A stretch of DNA of 42,275 nt from Lysobacterales bacterium. GTDB lineage: Bacteria > Pseudomonadota > Gammaproteobacteria > Xanthomonadales > SZUA-36. Each line of letters begins with the position of its first letter. Within the stretch, counting starts at the first letter, position 1. The position numbers and the translations under genes were made by a program. Below the pieces are notes generated by a model. That model was not told the origin of the DNA. It saw nothing but the letters and a program-made list of their open reading frames with translations, and did no database searches. The DNA lies in assembly GCA_029287515.1 (NCBI GenBank), contig JARFQZ010000251.1, positions 1 through 42,275 of the forward strand. Direction: 5' to 3'. Shown piece after piece: positions 25,350 to 33,742 of this stretch.

Positions 25350-28157
25350 GTGAAGCGTAAGCTGCAGGAATTTTACAAGTCGTCTCACTTGTCGGGTGGC
25401 AACGCCGCCTACATCGAGGGGTACTACGAAGACTGGCTGGAAGACCCTTCCAGTGTTCCTGCCCACTGGGCGGAATTGTTCGCTACGCTTCAGAGCGGCG
25501 CAGATTCGGAGTCGGGCCACCTCGACGTGCAGGAAAAGTTCAGGTTGCTGGGCAGCCTGCCCCCTGTCGGCACGTCCAGCACCGAGGATTCCCAGCACAA
25601 GGAAGCCGCTGTCGTGAAACTGATCACGGCATACCGGATCCGGGGGCATGAAGTCGCGAACCTGGATCCACTGGGTCAACCCCACCATGCACCGGTAGAG
25701 GATCTCGACCCGGCTTACCACGATCTTCATGCCGGGGACATGGACCGTTATTTCGACACGGCGGCCCTGTTTGCGCCGGACCAGATGAAGTTGCGCGACA
25801 TCATTGCCCTGTGCGAGCGCGTTTACTGCGGCAGCATCGGTGTCGAATCGGTCCACATTACCGACACCGCCAAGCGCCGCTGGCTGCAGGAAAGGCTTGA
25901 ATCGGGTGGCGGCGCCTACGACGTCAACGACGAGGAACGCCTGCGGATTATTCACTTCCTGACGGCCGCGGAAGGGCTGGAAAAGTATCTGCATACGCGT
26001 TACGTGGGGCAGAAGCGGTTTTCTCTGGAAGGTGGCGACAGCCTGATCCCGCTGTTGCACGAAATCATGCTGCATGCCGGGGAGCGCGGCGTCGAAGAAG
26101 TCGTCATGGGCATGGCGCACCGCGGGCGGCTGAATGTGCTGGTCAACATACTCGGCAAGTCTCCGGAGATGCTGTTTGCGGAATTCGAAGGCAATCTGAA
26201 CGAACAGAACCCCCTGCGCTCGGGTGATGTGAAGTATCACCTCGGGTTCGCATCGGACATCCAGACAAAGGGCGGCCCTTTGCACATGGCCATGGCCTTC
26301 AATCCGTCCCACCTGGAGATCGTGGACCCGGTTGTGCTCGGTTCGGCCAGGGCGCGCCAGGTGCGCCGTAAAGACAACAATCACGACAAGGTCATGCCGA
26401 TCCTGATCCACGGCGACGCCTCGTTTTCCGGCCAGGGAGTCGTGATGGAGCTGTTCCAGATGTCGGAGACCCGCGGATTTGCGGTTGGCGGCACTCTGCA
26501 CATCGTGGTCAACAACCAGATCGGTTTCACCACCAGCAACCCGGACGACATGCGGTCCACGCTGTATTGCACGACCATTGCGAAAATGATTCACGCACCG
26601 ATCTTTCACGTGAACGGCGACGACCCCGAGGCCGTCCATCACGTCATGAAGATCGCCTGTGATTTCAGGTCGCGGTTCAAACGGGACGTGGTGATCGACC
26701 TGGTCTGTTACCGCCGCCACGGCCATAACGAAGCGGATGAGCCGGCAGTTACCCAGCCGTTGATGTACAAGAAGATCCGCGCCATGAAAACCACCCGGCA
26801 GAAATACGCGGACCAGCTGACCAAAAGCGGGTTGATCGGAGCCGGCACGGCCCAGAAAATGATGGATGACTACCGTGAACACCTTGACCGGGGAGAGCAG
26901 GTGGCGGATGTCGAAACCGAACCCCGGACCAACGAGTACGCCGCGAACTGGCACAACTTCGATCACGTCGATGAACCCTGTGACATCGACACGGCCATCC
27001 CGCTGGAAAAAATACGCAGCCTTGCAGACCAGCTCTTGACCCTTCCTGACGGATTCAAACTCCACAACCGCGTCAAGCGCATCATGGAAGACCGCAAAAA
27101 GATGGCGGCCGGCGACTTGCCGCTGGACTGGGGTTTTGCTGAAACGATGGCCTATGCCAGCCTGATCGAAGACGGTAAGCGCCTGCGCCTGGTAGGACAG
27201 GACGCTGGCCGCGGCACGTTCTTCCACCGTCACGCCGTTTTGCACAACCAGGTTGACGCCAGCACCTACATACCCCTTAAACATATAGATCCGGAACGAA
27301 CGGTGTCCGTGATCGACTCGCTGCTGTCGGAAGAGGCCGTCCTCGCTTTCGAATACGGCTACGCGACAGCAGCACCGGAAACACTGGTCATCTGGGAAGG
27401 GCAGTTTGGAGACTTTGCCAATGGCGCCCAGGTGGTCATCGACCAGTTCATCACGTCCGGCGAAGCCAAGTGGGGTCGTCTTTGCGGGCTCACCCTTTTC
27501 CTGCCTCACGGCTATGAAGGCCAGGGCCCTGAGCATTCAAGCGCACGGCTGGAGCGATTCATGCAGCTGTGCGCGAACCACAATATACAGGTGTGCGTCC
27601 CCTCCACTCCGGCCCAGATGTTCCACCTGCTGCGCCGCCAGATGCTGCAACCCACACGCAAGCCGCTGGTCGTCATGACACCGAAAAGCCTTTTGCGCAG
27701 CAAAGCGGCCACCAGTGCACTGGAAGTGCTCTTCCAGGGCCGTTTCCAGCAAGTCATCGGCGATCGAGGCCCGGGTGATGCGGACGAGATTAAACGGGTG
27801 GTTTTCTGTTCCGGTAAAGTCTATTACGAGCTGGCAGAGAAACGGGATGCCGAGAACATCCGTTCGGTCGCTGTAATGCGTGCTGAACAACTGTACCCGT
27901 TCCCTGAAGATGATCTGCGCGGTTTCGTGAACGAATTTCCAAACGCCACCGAAGTGGTGTGGTGCCAGGAAGAACCGCAGAACCAGGGGGCCTGGTACCA
28001 GATACGCCATCACCTGCAGGCCTGTCTATCCGACCGGCACACCCTGAAATACGTGGGACGCCCGCACTCGGCCTCACCGGCCGTGGGCTACTACACGCGA
28101 CACCTGGAAGAACAGCAGCAACTTGTCGATGAAGCCATCATGCCGGCCGCCAACTGA
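25350..28157 (+). CDS. sucA: 2-oxoglutarate dehydrogenase E1 component
   Basis: Thiamine-diphosphate-dependent decarboxylase of the 2-oxoglutarate dehydrogenase complex, 935 residues as usual. It opens with the E2-binding arm (LSGGNAAYIEGYYEDWLEDP) and has the conserved EEVVMGMAHRGRLNVLVNILGK segment. The thiamine-diphosphate motif runs from GDASFSGQG (355-363) to VVNNQIGF (about 386-393), and the C-terminal transketolase-like part includes EFGYATAAPETLVIWEGQFGDF-type wording. The start is GTG with a GGA ribosome site 7 bases upstream. It leads sucB and lpd with short gaps. The sdh and sucCD genes that flank it in E. coli are absent. Confidence 0.97.
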   Translation: MKRKLQEFYKSSHLSGGNAAYIEGYYEDWLEDPSSVPAHWAELFATLQSGADSESGHLDVQEKFRLLGSLPPVGTSSTEDSQHKEAAVVKLITAYRIRGHEVANLDPLGQPHHAPVEDLDPAYHDLHAGDMDRYFDTAALFAPDQMKLRDIIALCERVYCGSIGVESVHITDTAKRRWLQERLESGGGAYDVNDEERLRIIHFLTAAEGLEKYLHTRYVGQKRFSLEGGDSLIPLLHEIMLHAGERGVEEVVMGMAHRGRLNVLVNILGKSPEMLFAEFEGNLNEQNPLRSGDVKYHLGFASDIQTKGGPLHMAMAFNPSHLEIVDPVVLGSARARQVRRKDNNHDKVMPILIHGDASFSGQGVVMELFQMSETRGFAVGGTLHIVVNNQIGFTTSNPDDMRSTLYCTTIAKMIHAPIFHVNGDDPEAVHHVMKIACDFRSRFKRDVVIDLVCYRRHGHNEADEPAVTQPLMYKKIRAMKTTRQKYADQLTKSGLIGAGTAQKMMDDYREHLDRGEQVADVETEPRTNEYAANWHNFDHVDEPCDIDTAIPLEKIRSLADQLLTLPDGFKLHNRVKRIMEDRKKMAAGDLPLDWGFAETMAYASLIEDGKRLRLVGQDAGRGTFFHRHAVLHNQVDASTYIPLKHIDPERTVSVIDSLLSEEAVLAFEYGYATAAPETLVIWEGQFGDFANGAQVVIDQFITSGEAKWGRLCGLTLFLPHGYEGQGPEHSSARLERFMQLCANHNIQVCVPSTPAQMFHLLRRQMLQPTRKPLVVMTPKSLLRSKAATSALEVLFQGRFQQVIGDRGPGDADEIKRVVFCSGKVYYELAEKRDAENIRSVAVMRAEQLYPFPEDDLRGFVNEFPNATEVVWCQEEPQNQGAWYQIRHHLQACLSDRHTLKYVGRPHSASPAVGYYTRHLEEQQQLVDEAIMPAAN

Positions 28158-28177
28158 GAACAAATGGGATCAAGTCA

Positions 28178-29341
28178 ATGACGATCGAAGTAAAAGTACC
28201 TGTCTTACCTGAATCAGTAGAAGACGCCACCATTGCAGGCTGGCACAAAAAGCCGGGGGATACGATCCGGCGGGACGAGAACCTGGTGGACCTGGAGACG
28301 GACAAGGTCGTGCTGGAGGTTCCGGCGCCGGCCGACGGCACCATACAGGAGATCAAGGCCTCTGAGGGCGACACGGTCAACAGCGATGACGTGATCGCGA
28401 TCATCGAGGAAGGCGCCATTGATGCCCCTGCGCAAGAATCACCGCCAACTGAAGCGGAGGCGCCTGCTGCTCCAGCGGTTGCAGAACCCGCTGTATCGAC
28501 GGCGGATACACCGAAGCTCAGCCCTTCAGCGCGCCGGGTTGCCGAGGAAGAAAACGTTGATCCGGGCAGCCTGGAGGGTACCGGCCGAGGCGGCAGGGTA
28601 ACCAAGGGCGACGTGCTGAACTTTATCAAGGGCGGCGGATCCCGGCTGGAAGAGCGCGTGAAGATGACACGCCTGCGCAGCCGCGTGGCGGAACGGATGA
28701 AAGAGGCCCAGAACACCGCCGCGATCCTGACTTCGTTCAACGAGGTCGATCTGAAAGCCGTGATGGACCTGCGCCGCAAGTACCAGGATCAGTTCATCGA
28801 CCGGCACGGTATCAAGCTGGGCCTGATGTCATTCTTCGTTAAGGCCTGCTGCGAAGCCCTGCGCAAGCATCCGGTAGTCAATGCCTCCATCGATGGAGAC
28901 GAAATCGTCTATCACAACTATCAGGACATCGGCATCGCCGTATCCACAGAGCGCGGCCTGATGGTGCCGGTCGTACGAAATGCTGAAAGCATGGGGCTCG
29001 CGGATATAGAAAAGAACATCAACCATTTTGCCCAGAAAGCCCGCGATGGCTCGATATCGCTGGAAGACCTGCAGGGCGGTACTTTCTCCATCACCAATGG
29101 CGGCGTTTTCGGATCGCTGGTTTCCACCCCGCTGCTGAATCCGCCGCAGAGTGCCATTCTGGGCATGCATACGATCAAGGAACGACCGGTGGTTGTGGAC
29201 GGTGAAATCGTCGCGCGGCCAATGATGTACCTGGCAATCAGTTACGATCACCGCCTGATCGACGGTAAGGACGCGGTGCAGTTCCTGGTAGCCGTCAAGG
29301 AAACCCTGGAAGACCCGGCCCGGTTGCTACTGGGCCTGTAA
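28178..29341 (+). CDS. sucB: dihydrolipoyl succinyltransferase, 2-oxoglutarate dehydrogenase E2
   Basis: Core subunit that takes the succinyl group from E1 on a swinging lipoyl arm and passes it to CoA. The 387 residues comprise one lipoyl domain (1-76, lipoylated Lys43 in ETDKVVLEV), an Ala/Pro/Glu-rich linker (about 85-110), an E1/E3-binding domain (about 112-150, LSPSARRVAEEENVD), and the catalytic domain with His358 and Asp362 in YDHRLIDGKDAVQFL. It lies 20 bases after sucA with a GGGA ribosome site. Confidence 0.97.
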   Translation: MTIEVKVPVLPESVEDATIAGWHKKPGDTIRRDENLVDLETDKVVLEVPAPADGTIQEIKASEGDTVNSDDVIAIIEEGAIDAPAQESPPTEAEAPAAPAVAEPAVSTADTPKLSPSARRVAEEENVDPGSLEGTGRGGRVTKGDVLNFIKGGGSRLEERVKMTRLRSRVAERMKEAQNTAAILTSFNEVDLKAVMDLRRKYQDQFIDRHGIKLGLMSFFVKACCEALRKHPVVNASIDGDEIVYHNYQDIGIAVSTERGLMVPVVRNAESMGLADIEKNINHFAQKARDGSISLEDLQGGTFSITNGGVFGSLVSTPLLNPPQSAILGMHTIKERPVVVDGEIVARPMMYLAISYDHRLIDGKDAVQFLVAVKETLEDPARLLLGL

Positions 29342-29353
29342 AGGAAATTTCGC

Positions 29354-30781
29354 ATGTCTGATAAATTCGATGTAATCGTGATTGGCGGCGGGCCCGGCGG
29401 CTACGTGGCAGCCATTCGCGCGGCCCAGCTGGGTTTGAAAACCGCCTGTATCGACGCGTTTACCGGTAAAGATGGCAAGGCGTCGCCGGGCGGCACCTGC
29501 CTTAACGTCGGCTGCATACCCTCCAAGACCCTGCTGGATTCGAGCAAGCACTTTCACCATGTTCAACACGACTATGCGGCACACGGCATCACCGTCAGCG
29601 ACGCCCAGATCGATGTCCCGCAAATGATTGCCCGGAAAGACGGGGTGGTCAGGAAACTGACCGGCGGTGTCAGCCAGCTGCTCAAGGGCAACAAGGTCAG
29701 TTTTTTTCATGGCACGGGAAAGCTGAAGACCGGTCTCGAAGTTGAGATCACACCGGCAGATGAAGGCGATACGATCTCTCTCCATGGCAAAAACATCATT
29801 CTCGCCTCGGGGTCGGTGCCGATCGAAATTCCCGGCGTGCCTTTCGACGGTGAATACATTGTCGACAATGTCGGCGCGCTCGATTTCGATCACGTTCCCG
29901 ATACGCTTGGCGTGATCGGAGCCGGGGTCATCGGCCTCGAACTCGGCTCAGTGTGGAACCGCCTCGGGTCGAAAGTAACTTTACTGGAAGCCCTGCCGGA
30001 CTTTCTCGCGCTGGCGGACAAGGACATCAGCAAACAGGCGCTTCGTGAATTCAAGAAACAGGGGCTGGAAATTCACCTTGGCAGCATGGTCAAAAGCGCC
30101 GGTGTCGAGGATGGAAAAGTGAAGGTAACCATTGAAGACGCCAAGGGAGAACACCAGCACACTTTCGAACGCCTGCTGGTCAGCGTCGGGCGAAAACCTT
30201 ATACCGACGGCTTACTGAGCGAGGATTGTGGCGTGAAGCTGACGGAAAAAGGACAGATCGACGTCAATGAGCAGTCGCAGACTTCGGTGCCGGGTGTCTG
30301 GGCGATCGGTGACTGCGTTCGCGGCCCGATGCTGGCTCACAAGGCGTCGGAAGAAGGGGTTGCCGTCGCTGAGCTCATTGCCGGCAAGCCGGCGAACATC
30401 CACTTTGATACGGTTCCCTGGGTGGTCTATACCGACCCGGAGATTGCATGGGTCGGAAAAACCGAACAGGAATTGCAGGCTGCCGGCATCGATTACAAGA
30501 CCGGTTCGTTCCCCTTCGCCGCCAACGGGCGCGCCCTGGCGGGAGGTCATTCCTCGGGCATGGTAAAGATGCTTGCCGATGCGGAAACGGATGAAATTCT
30601 CGGTGTTCATATCTTCGGTGCAAATGCCTCCGAACTGGTCTCCGAATGCGTGGTCGCCATGGAGTTCCAGGGCGCCAGCGAGGACCTGGCGCGCATCGTG
30701 CACGCCCACCCCACTCTGTCAGAAGCCGTACATGAGGCAGCTTTGCATCTGGATGGCCGCGCCATCCACCGGGGAAACTAG
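29354..30781 (+). CDS. lpdA: dihydrolipoyl dehydrogenase (E3)
   Basis: FAD enzyme that reoxidises dihydrolipoamide with NAD+. The 475 residues show the FAD motif VIVIGGGPGGYVAAIRAA, the redox disulfide Cys49/Cys54 in GGTCLNVGCIPSK, the NAD-binding GVIGAGVIGLELGSVWNRLG, and the C-terminal His452-Glu457 pair in HAHPTLSE. A short insertion before the redox motif (FTGKDGKASP) is typical of Pseudomonas-type E3. It sits 12 bases after sucB with AAGGAAA as ribosome site. It would also serve pyruvate dehydrogenase or glycine cleavage if no other copy exists. Confidence 0.96.
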   Translation: MSDKFDVIVIGGGPGGYVAAIRAAQLGLKTACIDAFTGKDGKASPGGTCLNVGCIPSKTLLDSSKHFHHVQHDYAAHGITVSDAQIDVPQMIARKDGVVRKLTGGVSQLLKGNKVSFFHGTGKLKTGLEVEITPADEGDTISLHGKNIILASGSVPIEIPGVPFDGEYIVDNVGALDFDHVPDTLGVIGAGVIGLELGSVWNRLGSKVTLLEALPDFLALADKDISKQALREFKKQGLEIHLGSMVKSAGVEDGKVKVTIEDAKGEHQHTFERLLVSVGRKPYTDGLLSEDCGVKLTEKGQIDVNEQSQTSVPGVWAIGDCVRGPMLAHKASEEGVAVAELIAGKPANIHFDTVPWVVYTDPEIAWVGKTEQELQAAGIDYKTGSFPFAANGRALAGGHSSGMVKMLADAETDEILGVHIFGANASELVSECVVAMEFQGASEDLARIVHAHPTLSEAVHEAALHLDGRAIHRGN

Positions 30782-30792
30782 AGGACTTACCC

Positions 30793-31806
30793 ATGAGTAA
30801 CATACCTTCGCAATTCAACGCTTTCCGTATTCATAACGATGACGACGGTTACCGATCCGGGCTTGAAAGCATCGCCATTGACGACCTGAGTGAAGGCGAG
30901 GTCACGATCCAGGTCGCCTGGTCTGGCGTCAATTTCAAAGACGCGCTGGCCGCAACCGGAAAGGGCAAGATTCTGAGAACTTACCCACTGGCCGGCGGCA
31001 TCGACGTGGCCGGGGTCGTTGTCGAATCCAGCTGCGACCAGGTTGCCGTCGGTGACCGGGTTCTGGCCAATGGCAGCGGTTTGTCTGAAGTGCGCGATGG
31101 CGGATACTCGGAATACCTGAGGCTTTCCAGCGACATCGTTGTACCTTTGCCGGAGAATCTCACCATGCGCGAAGCCATGGGGCTTGGAACGGCGGGTTTC
31201 ACTGCCGCCATGAGCCTTTATCGCATGGAAGCGGCAGGCCAGGAACCGGAAATGGGCCCAATCGTGGTGACAGGTGCCAGCGGCGGTGTAGGCACCGTCG
31301 CCATTGATCTGTTGACCAGGGCCGGGTATGAAGTCCATGCCATTACCGGCAAAACCGGGGAATTCGACTGGCTCGAAAGCCTGGGTGCAACCCAATGCAT
31401 TTCGCGCCATGATCTGCACTGGGGCAAAAAACCGCTCGACAGAACCCGCTGGGCGGGCTGCATCGACAGTGTAGGCGGTGACATGCTGGCCGGCATTGCA
31501 GCCGTCACCGACCTGTGGGGCAACATTGCCTGTTGCGGAATGGCCGGGGGGCACGGTCTCAACACCACCGTATTCCCGCTGATTCTCAGGGGAGTGAGCT
31601 TCCTCGGAATCAGTTCTGCGAACTGCCATATCGACATGCGCAGGACACTTTGGAATCGCCTGGGCCACGAATGGAAACCTGCCCATCTCGATGAGATCAT
31701 CACCCGGGAAGTCACCCTTGACGGCATGGAACCCGTCTTCAATGACATGATGGAAAGCCGTTCGCTCGGGCGAACCGTGGTGAAAATTGGTGAAATTGAA
31801 GATTGA
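30793..31806 (+). CDS. acrylyl-CoA reductase/YhdH-family zinc-free alcohol dehydrogenase
   Basis: A 337-residue medium-chain dehydrogenase of the AcuI/YhdH type, which reduces acrylyl-CoA to propionyl-CoA with NADPH. The opening GVNFKDALAATGKGKILRTYPLAGGIDVAGVV is characteristic, as are the nucleotide-binding TGASGGVGTVAIDLL and WAGCIDSVGGDML. Catalytic zinc ligands are absent, as expected. It begins 11 bases after lpdA behind a GAGGA ribosome site, so it probably shares the sucAB-lpd transcript. In DMSP-using bacteria AcuI detoxifies acrylate, but no DMSP genes are here, so the role is open; a general enone or quinone reductase is the alternative. Confidence 0.88.
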   Translation: MSNIPSQFNAFRIHNDDDGYRSGLESIAIDDLSEGEVTIQVAWSGVNFKDALAATGKGKILRTYPLAGGIDVAGVVVESSCDQVAVGDRVLANGSGLSEVRDGGYSEYLRLSSDIVVPLPENLTMREAMGLGTAGFTAAMSLYRMEAAGQEPEMGPIVVTGASGGVGTVAIDLLTRAGYEVHAITGKTGEFDWLESLGATQCISRHDLHWGKKPLDRTRWAGCIDSVGGDMLAGIAAVTDLWGNIACCGMAGGHGLNTTVFPLILRGVSFLGISSANCHIDMRRTLWNRLGHEWKPAHLDEIITREVTLDGMEPVFNDMMESRSLGRTVVKIGEIED

Positions 31807-31881
31807 TCTTCCCAAATATCATTTATTTACGGCATAATAGCCACACACGGGATGAATCTTACGCAGGGAGCGGGAGCTGGC

Positions 31882-32247
31882 ATGTCTAAAATTCTCATCG
31901 TCGATGACTCACCAACGCAGCTTTGCAGCCTGCGGCAAATCGTTGAACGCGGCGGGCACCAGACCCTGACCGCGGACTCTGGTGAAAAAGCCATCGAACT
32001 GGCAACCGACGAGAACCCCGAAGTCATCCTGATGGATATCGTCATGCCGGGCATGAGCGGCTACCAGGCAAAAAGAAAACTGGGCAGGACAGATGCTACC
32101 CGCCACATCCCCGTCATTTTTGTCACCAGCAAGGACGGAGAAGCTGACCGGGCCTGGGGCCTGCGCCAGGGGGCCCGCGAGTACGTCACCAAGCCGGTTA
32201 ACCCGTCCCTTCTGTTGACCGCCATTTCTGAAGCGATGGCTGCCTGA
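31882..32247 (+). CDS. single-domain response regulator, PilH-like
   Basis: A 121-residue stand-alone receiver, the length of Pseudomonas PilH and very similar in wording (ILIVDDSPTQ, MDIVMPGMSGYQA, VTSKDGEADRAWGLRQGAREYVTKPV). Acidic residues Asp8/Asp9, phospho-acceptor Asp52, Thr82 and Lys104 are all present, so it should be phosphorylatable. No kinase or output domain is encoded nearby. The ATG at 31882 with GGGAG upstream is preferred over an in-frame ATG at 31852, since it places the first beta strand immediately after the start. PilH acts in twitching chemosensory signalling in other bacteria; here the gene sits one base from a peroxiredoxin gene, so another role is possible. Confidence 0.85.
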   Translation: MSKILIVDDSPTQLCSLRQIVERGGHQTLTADSGEKAIELATDENPEVILMDIVMPGMSGYQAKRKLGRTDATRHIPVIFVTSKDGEADRAWGLRQGAREYVTKPVNPSLLLTAISEAMAA

Positions 32248-32248
32248 T

Positions 32249-32728
32249 ATGACCATTCAGCCCGGGCAAAAACTGCCTGAATCCACACTGACGACGATGC
32301 GTGAAAGCGGTCCGGTAACGCTGAGCACCGAGGAAATCTTTGGCGGCAAGAAGGTCGTTCTCTTTTCAGTTCCGGGCGCTTTTACGCCCACCTGCTCAGC
32401 GAAGCACCTGCCGGGTTTCGTGGAACATGCTGATGAAATCCTGGCCGGGGGAGTTGACACGATAGCCTGCATAGCGGTCAACGACGTGTTCGTCATGAAT
32501 GCCTGGGGCAAGAGCGCCAATGCCGACAAAATCCTGATGCTGGCCGACGGCAACGCGGATTTTGCCAGGTCACTCGGGCTGGAAATGGACGCCACGGCGT
32601 TCGGGATGGGCCTTCGATCACAGCGATTTGCACTGATCGCCGAAAACGGCATTGTTACACAGCTTTTTATCGAAGCGCCTGGCGAATTCAAAGTCAGTAG
32701 CGCTGAACACATACTCTCCACACTCTAG
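32249..32728 (+). CDS. peroxiredoxin, Prx5 type
   Basis: A thiol peroxidase reducing hydrogen peroxide or organic peroxides. The 159 residues carry the Prx5 active-site motif VPGAFTPTCS with peroxidatic Cys49. Further motifs are NDVFVMNAWGK and LRSQRFALIAENGIV, which supplies the conserved arginine. Cys74 is the only other cysteine, at the place of the non-catalytic Cys72 of human PRDX5, so this may be a 1-Cys form using glutathione or glutaredoxin. It starts one base after the receiver gene, indicating translational coupling, and is followed 10 bases on by an OsmC-type gene. Confidence 0.93.
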   Translation: MTIQPGQKLPESTLTTMRESGPVTLSTEEIFGGKKVVLFSVPGAFTPTCSAKHLPGFVEHADEILAGGVDTIACIAVNDVFVMNAWGKSANADKILMLADGNADFARSLGLEMDATAFGMGLRSQRFALIAENGIVTQLFIEAPGEFKVSSAEHILSTL

Positions 32729-32738
32729 AAGTATCGCC

Positions 32739-33176
32739 ATGCAAGATTATCCACACCGTTACGAGGTGAGCGCCCAAGCCCCTGCTGAGGGAGAAATTTC
32801 GGTCTCCAGTCCAGGATTGCAAACACTGCCTTCCCTGGCTCCGGCGGAGTTTGACGGACCGGGAGACCTGTGGTCTCCGGAAACCTTTCTCGTGGCTTCG
32901 GTGGCGGACTGTTTCATACTGACTTTTCGAGCAGTCGCCCGCGGCTCCCGATTTGAATGGAATGCAGTGCTTTGCGAAGTCACCGGCATCCTGGACCGGG
33001 TCGATAACGTCACCCGCTTCACCGAGTACCATGTCAAGGTCACCCTGCACGTACCGGCCGGTTCAGACACCCATAAGGCGGAACGCCTGATCGAAAAATC
33101 AGATCACGTGTGCCTGGTAACCAATTCCCTGAGCGGTGAGACCATCCTCGACAGCCACATCATTATCGACCCATGA
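32739..33176 (+). CDS. OsmC/Ohr-family protein
   Basis: A 145-residue OsmC-fold protein. The two reactive cysteines of peroxidase members are present: Cys58 in LVASVADCFILTF and Cys125 in IEKSDHVCLVTNSL. Substrate class (organic hydroperoxide or other) cannot be decided from sequence. ATG 32739 is chosen because it gives the family's usual N-terminus (MQDYPHRYEV); the longer in-frame reading overlaps the peroxiredoxin gene. It overlaps the next gene by ATGA. Confidence 0.9.
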   Translation: MQDYPHRYEVSAQAPAEGEISVSSPGLQTLPSLAPAEFDGPGDLWSPETFLVASVADCFILTFRAVARGSRFEWNAVLCEVTGILDRVDNVTRFTEYHVKVTLHVPAGSDTHKAERLIEKSDHVCLVTNSLSGETILDSHIIIDP

Positions 33177-33742
33177 AAAAAACCGTAGCCGGCCTCTGCG
33201 CCGCCCTGTTGATACCGGCATTCCTTCTGGCCTCTGACGATAATTCCACCGAGATCGAGCAGGCGAAAAAGGCGACCGCCGCATTTGGCGGGGCACTGAA
33301 GTCGGAGCTGGTTGAGGCAATGCGGTCAGGGGGCGCTATCGCGGCCATTGACGTATGTCACACAAGAGCCGACGAGATCGCAGAGACCCTCTCGAAAAAA
33401 ACGGGAATGAACGAATCACGGGTCAGCGCAAAAAACCGCAACCCCGGAAACGCAGCCAATGACTGGCAGCTGAATGTACTCCGGTCATTCGACGAACGCA
33501 GGGAGTCAGGTGAGGCGCCCGGCTCGCTCACCTGGAACGAAACCGTCGAAAACGCCAAGGGCGAGGAATTCCGGTTCATGAAAGCGATTCCTACCGGGGG
33601 TCTCTGCCTGCAATGCCACGGAACAGCCATCGCCCCGGAAGTGAGCACCAGGCTCGATGAACTCTACCCGGACGACAAGGCCACCGGTTACAGCGAAGGA
33701 CAAATCCGCGGCGCCTTCCTGGTCACCCGACAGCTGGACTAG
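33173..33742 (+). CDS. periplasmic c-type haem protein, DUF3365 (Tll0287-like)
   Basis: A 189-residue exported protein: signal peptide (MKKTVAGLCAALLIPAFLLA), then a single DUF3365 domain with one haem c site CLQCH at 145-149. The family-conserved VCHT (Cys62) near the start of the domain may supply an axial ligand, as a cysteine has been described as haem ligand in Tll0287; that is from memory. DUF3365 is usually a sensor domain of kinases and chemoreceptors; here it stands alone. It is coupled to the OsmC gene by ATGA, and its stop codon interlocks with that of gyrA on the other strand in CTAG. Confidence 0.9.
   Translation: MKKTVAGLCAALLIPAFLLASDDNSTEIEQAKKATAAFGGALKSELVEAMRSGGAIAAIDVCHTRADEIAETLSKKTGMNESRVSAKNRNPGNAANDWQLNVLRSFDERRESGEAPGSLTWNETVENAKGEEFRFMKAIPTGGLCLQCHGTAIAPEVSTRLDELYPDDKATGYSEGQIRGAFLVTRQLD

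Noticed and set aside
25245..27536. 763-codon open frame on the minus strand opposite sucA
   Set aside because: Its codons are exactly in register with sucA codons, so stops would need TTA, CTA or TCA in sucA, which are rare in a GC-rich gene. The translation has no recognisable domain, and sucA is unmistakable.
30787..31815. 342-codon open frame opposite the whole AcuI-like gene
   Set aside because: Same codon-register effect as opposite sucA; the plus-strand protein is a clear family member.
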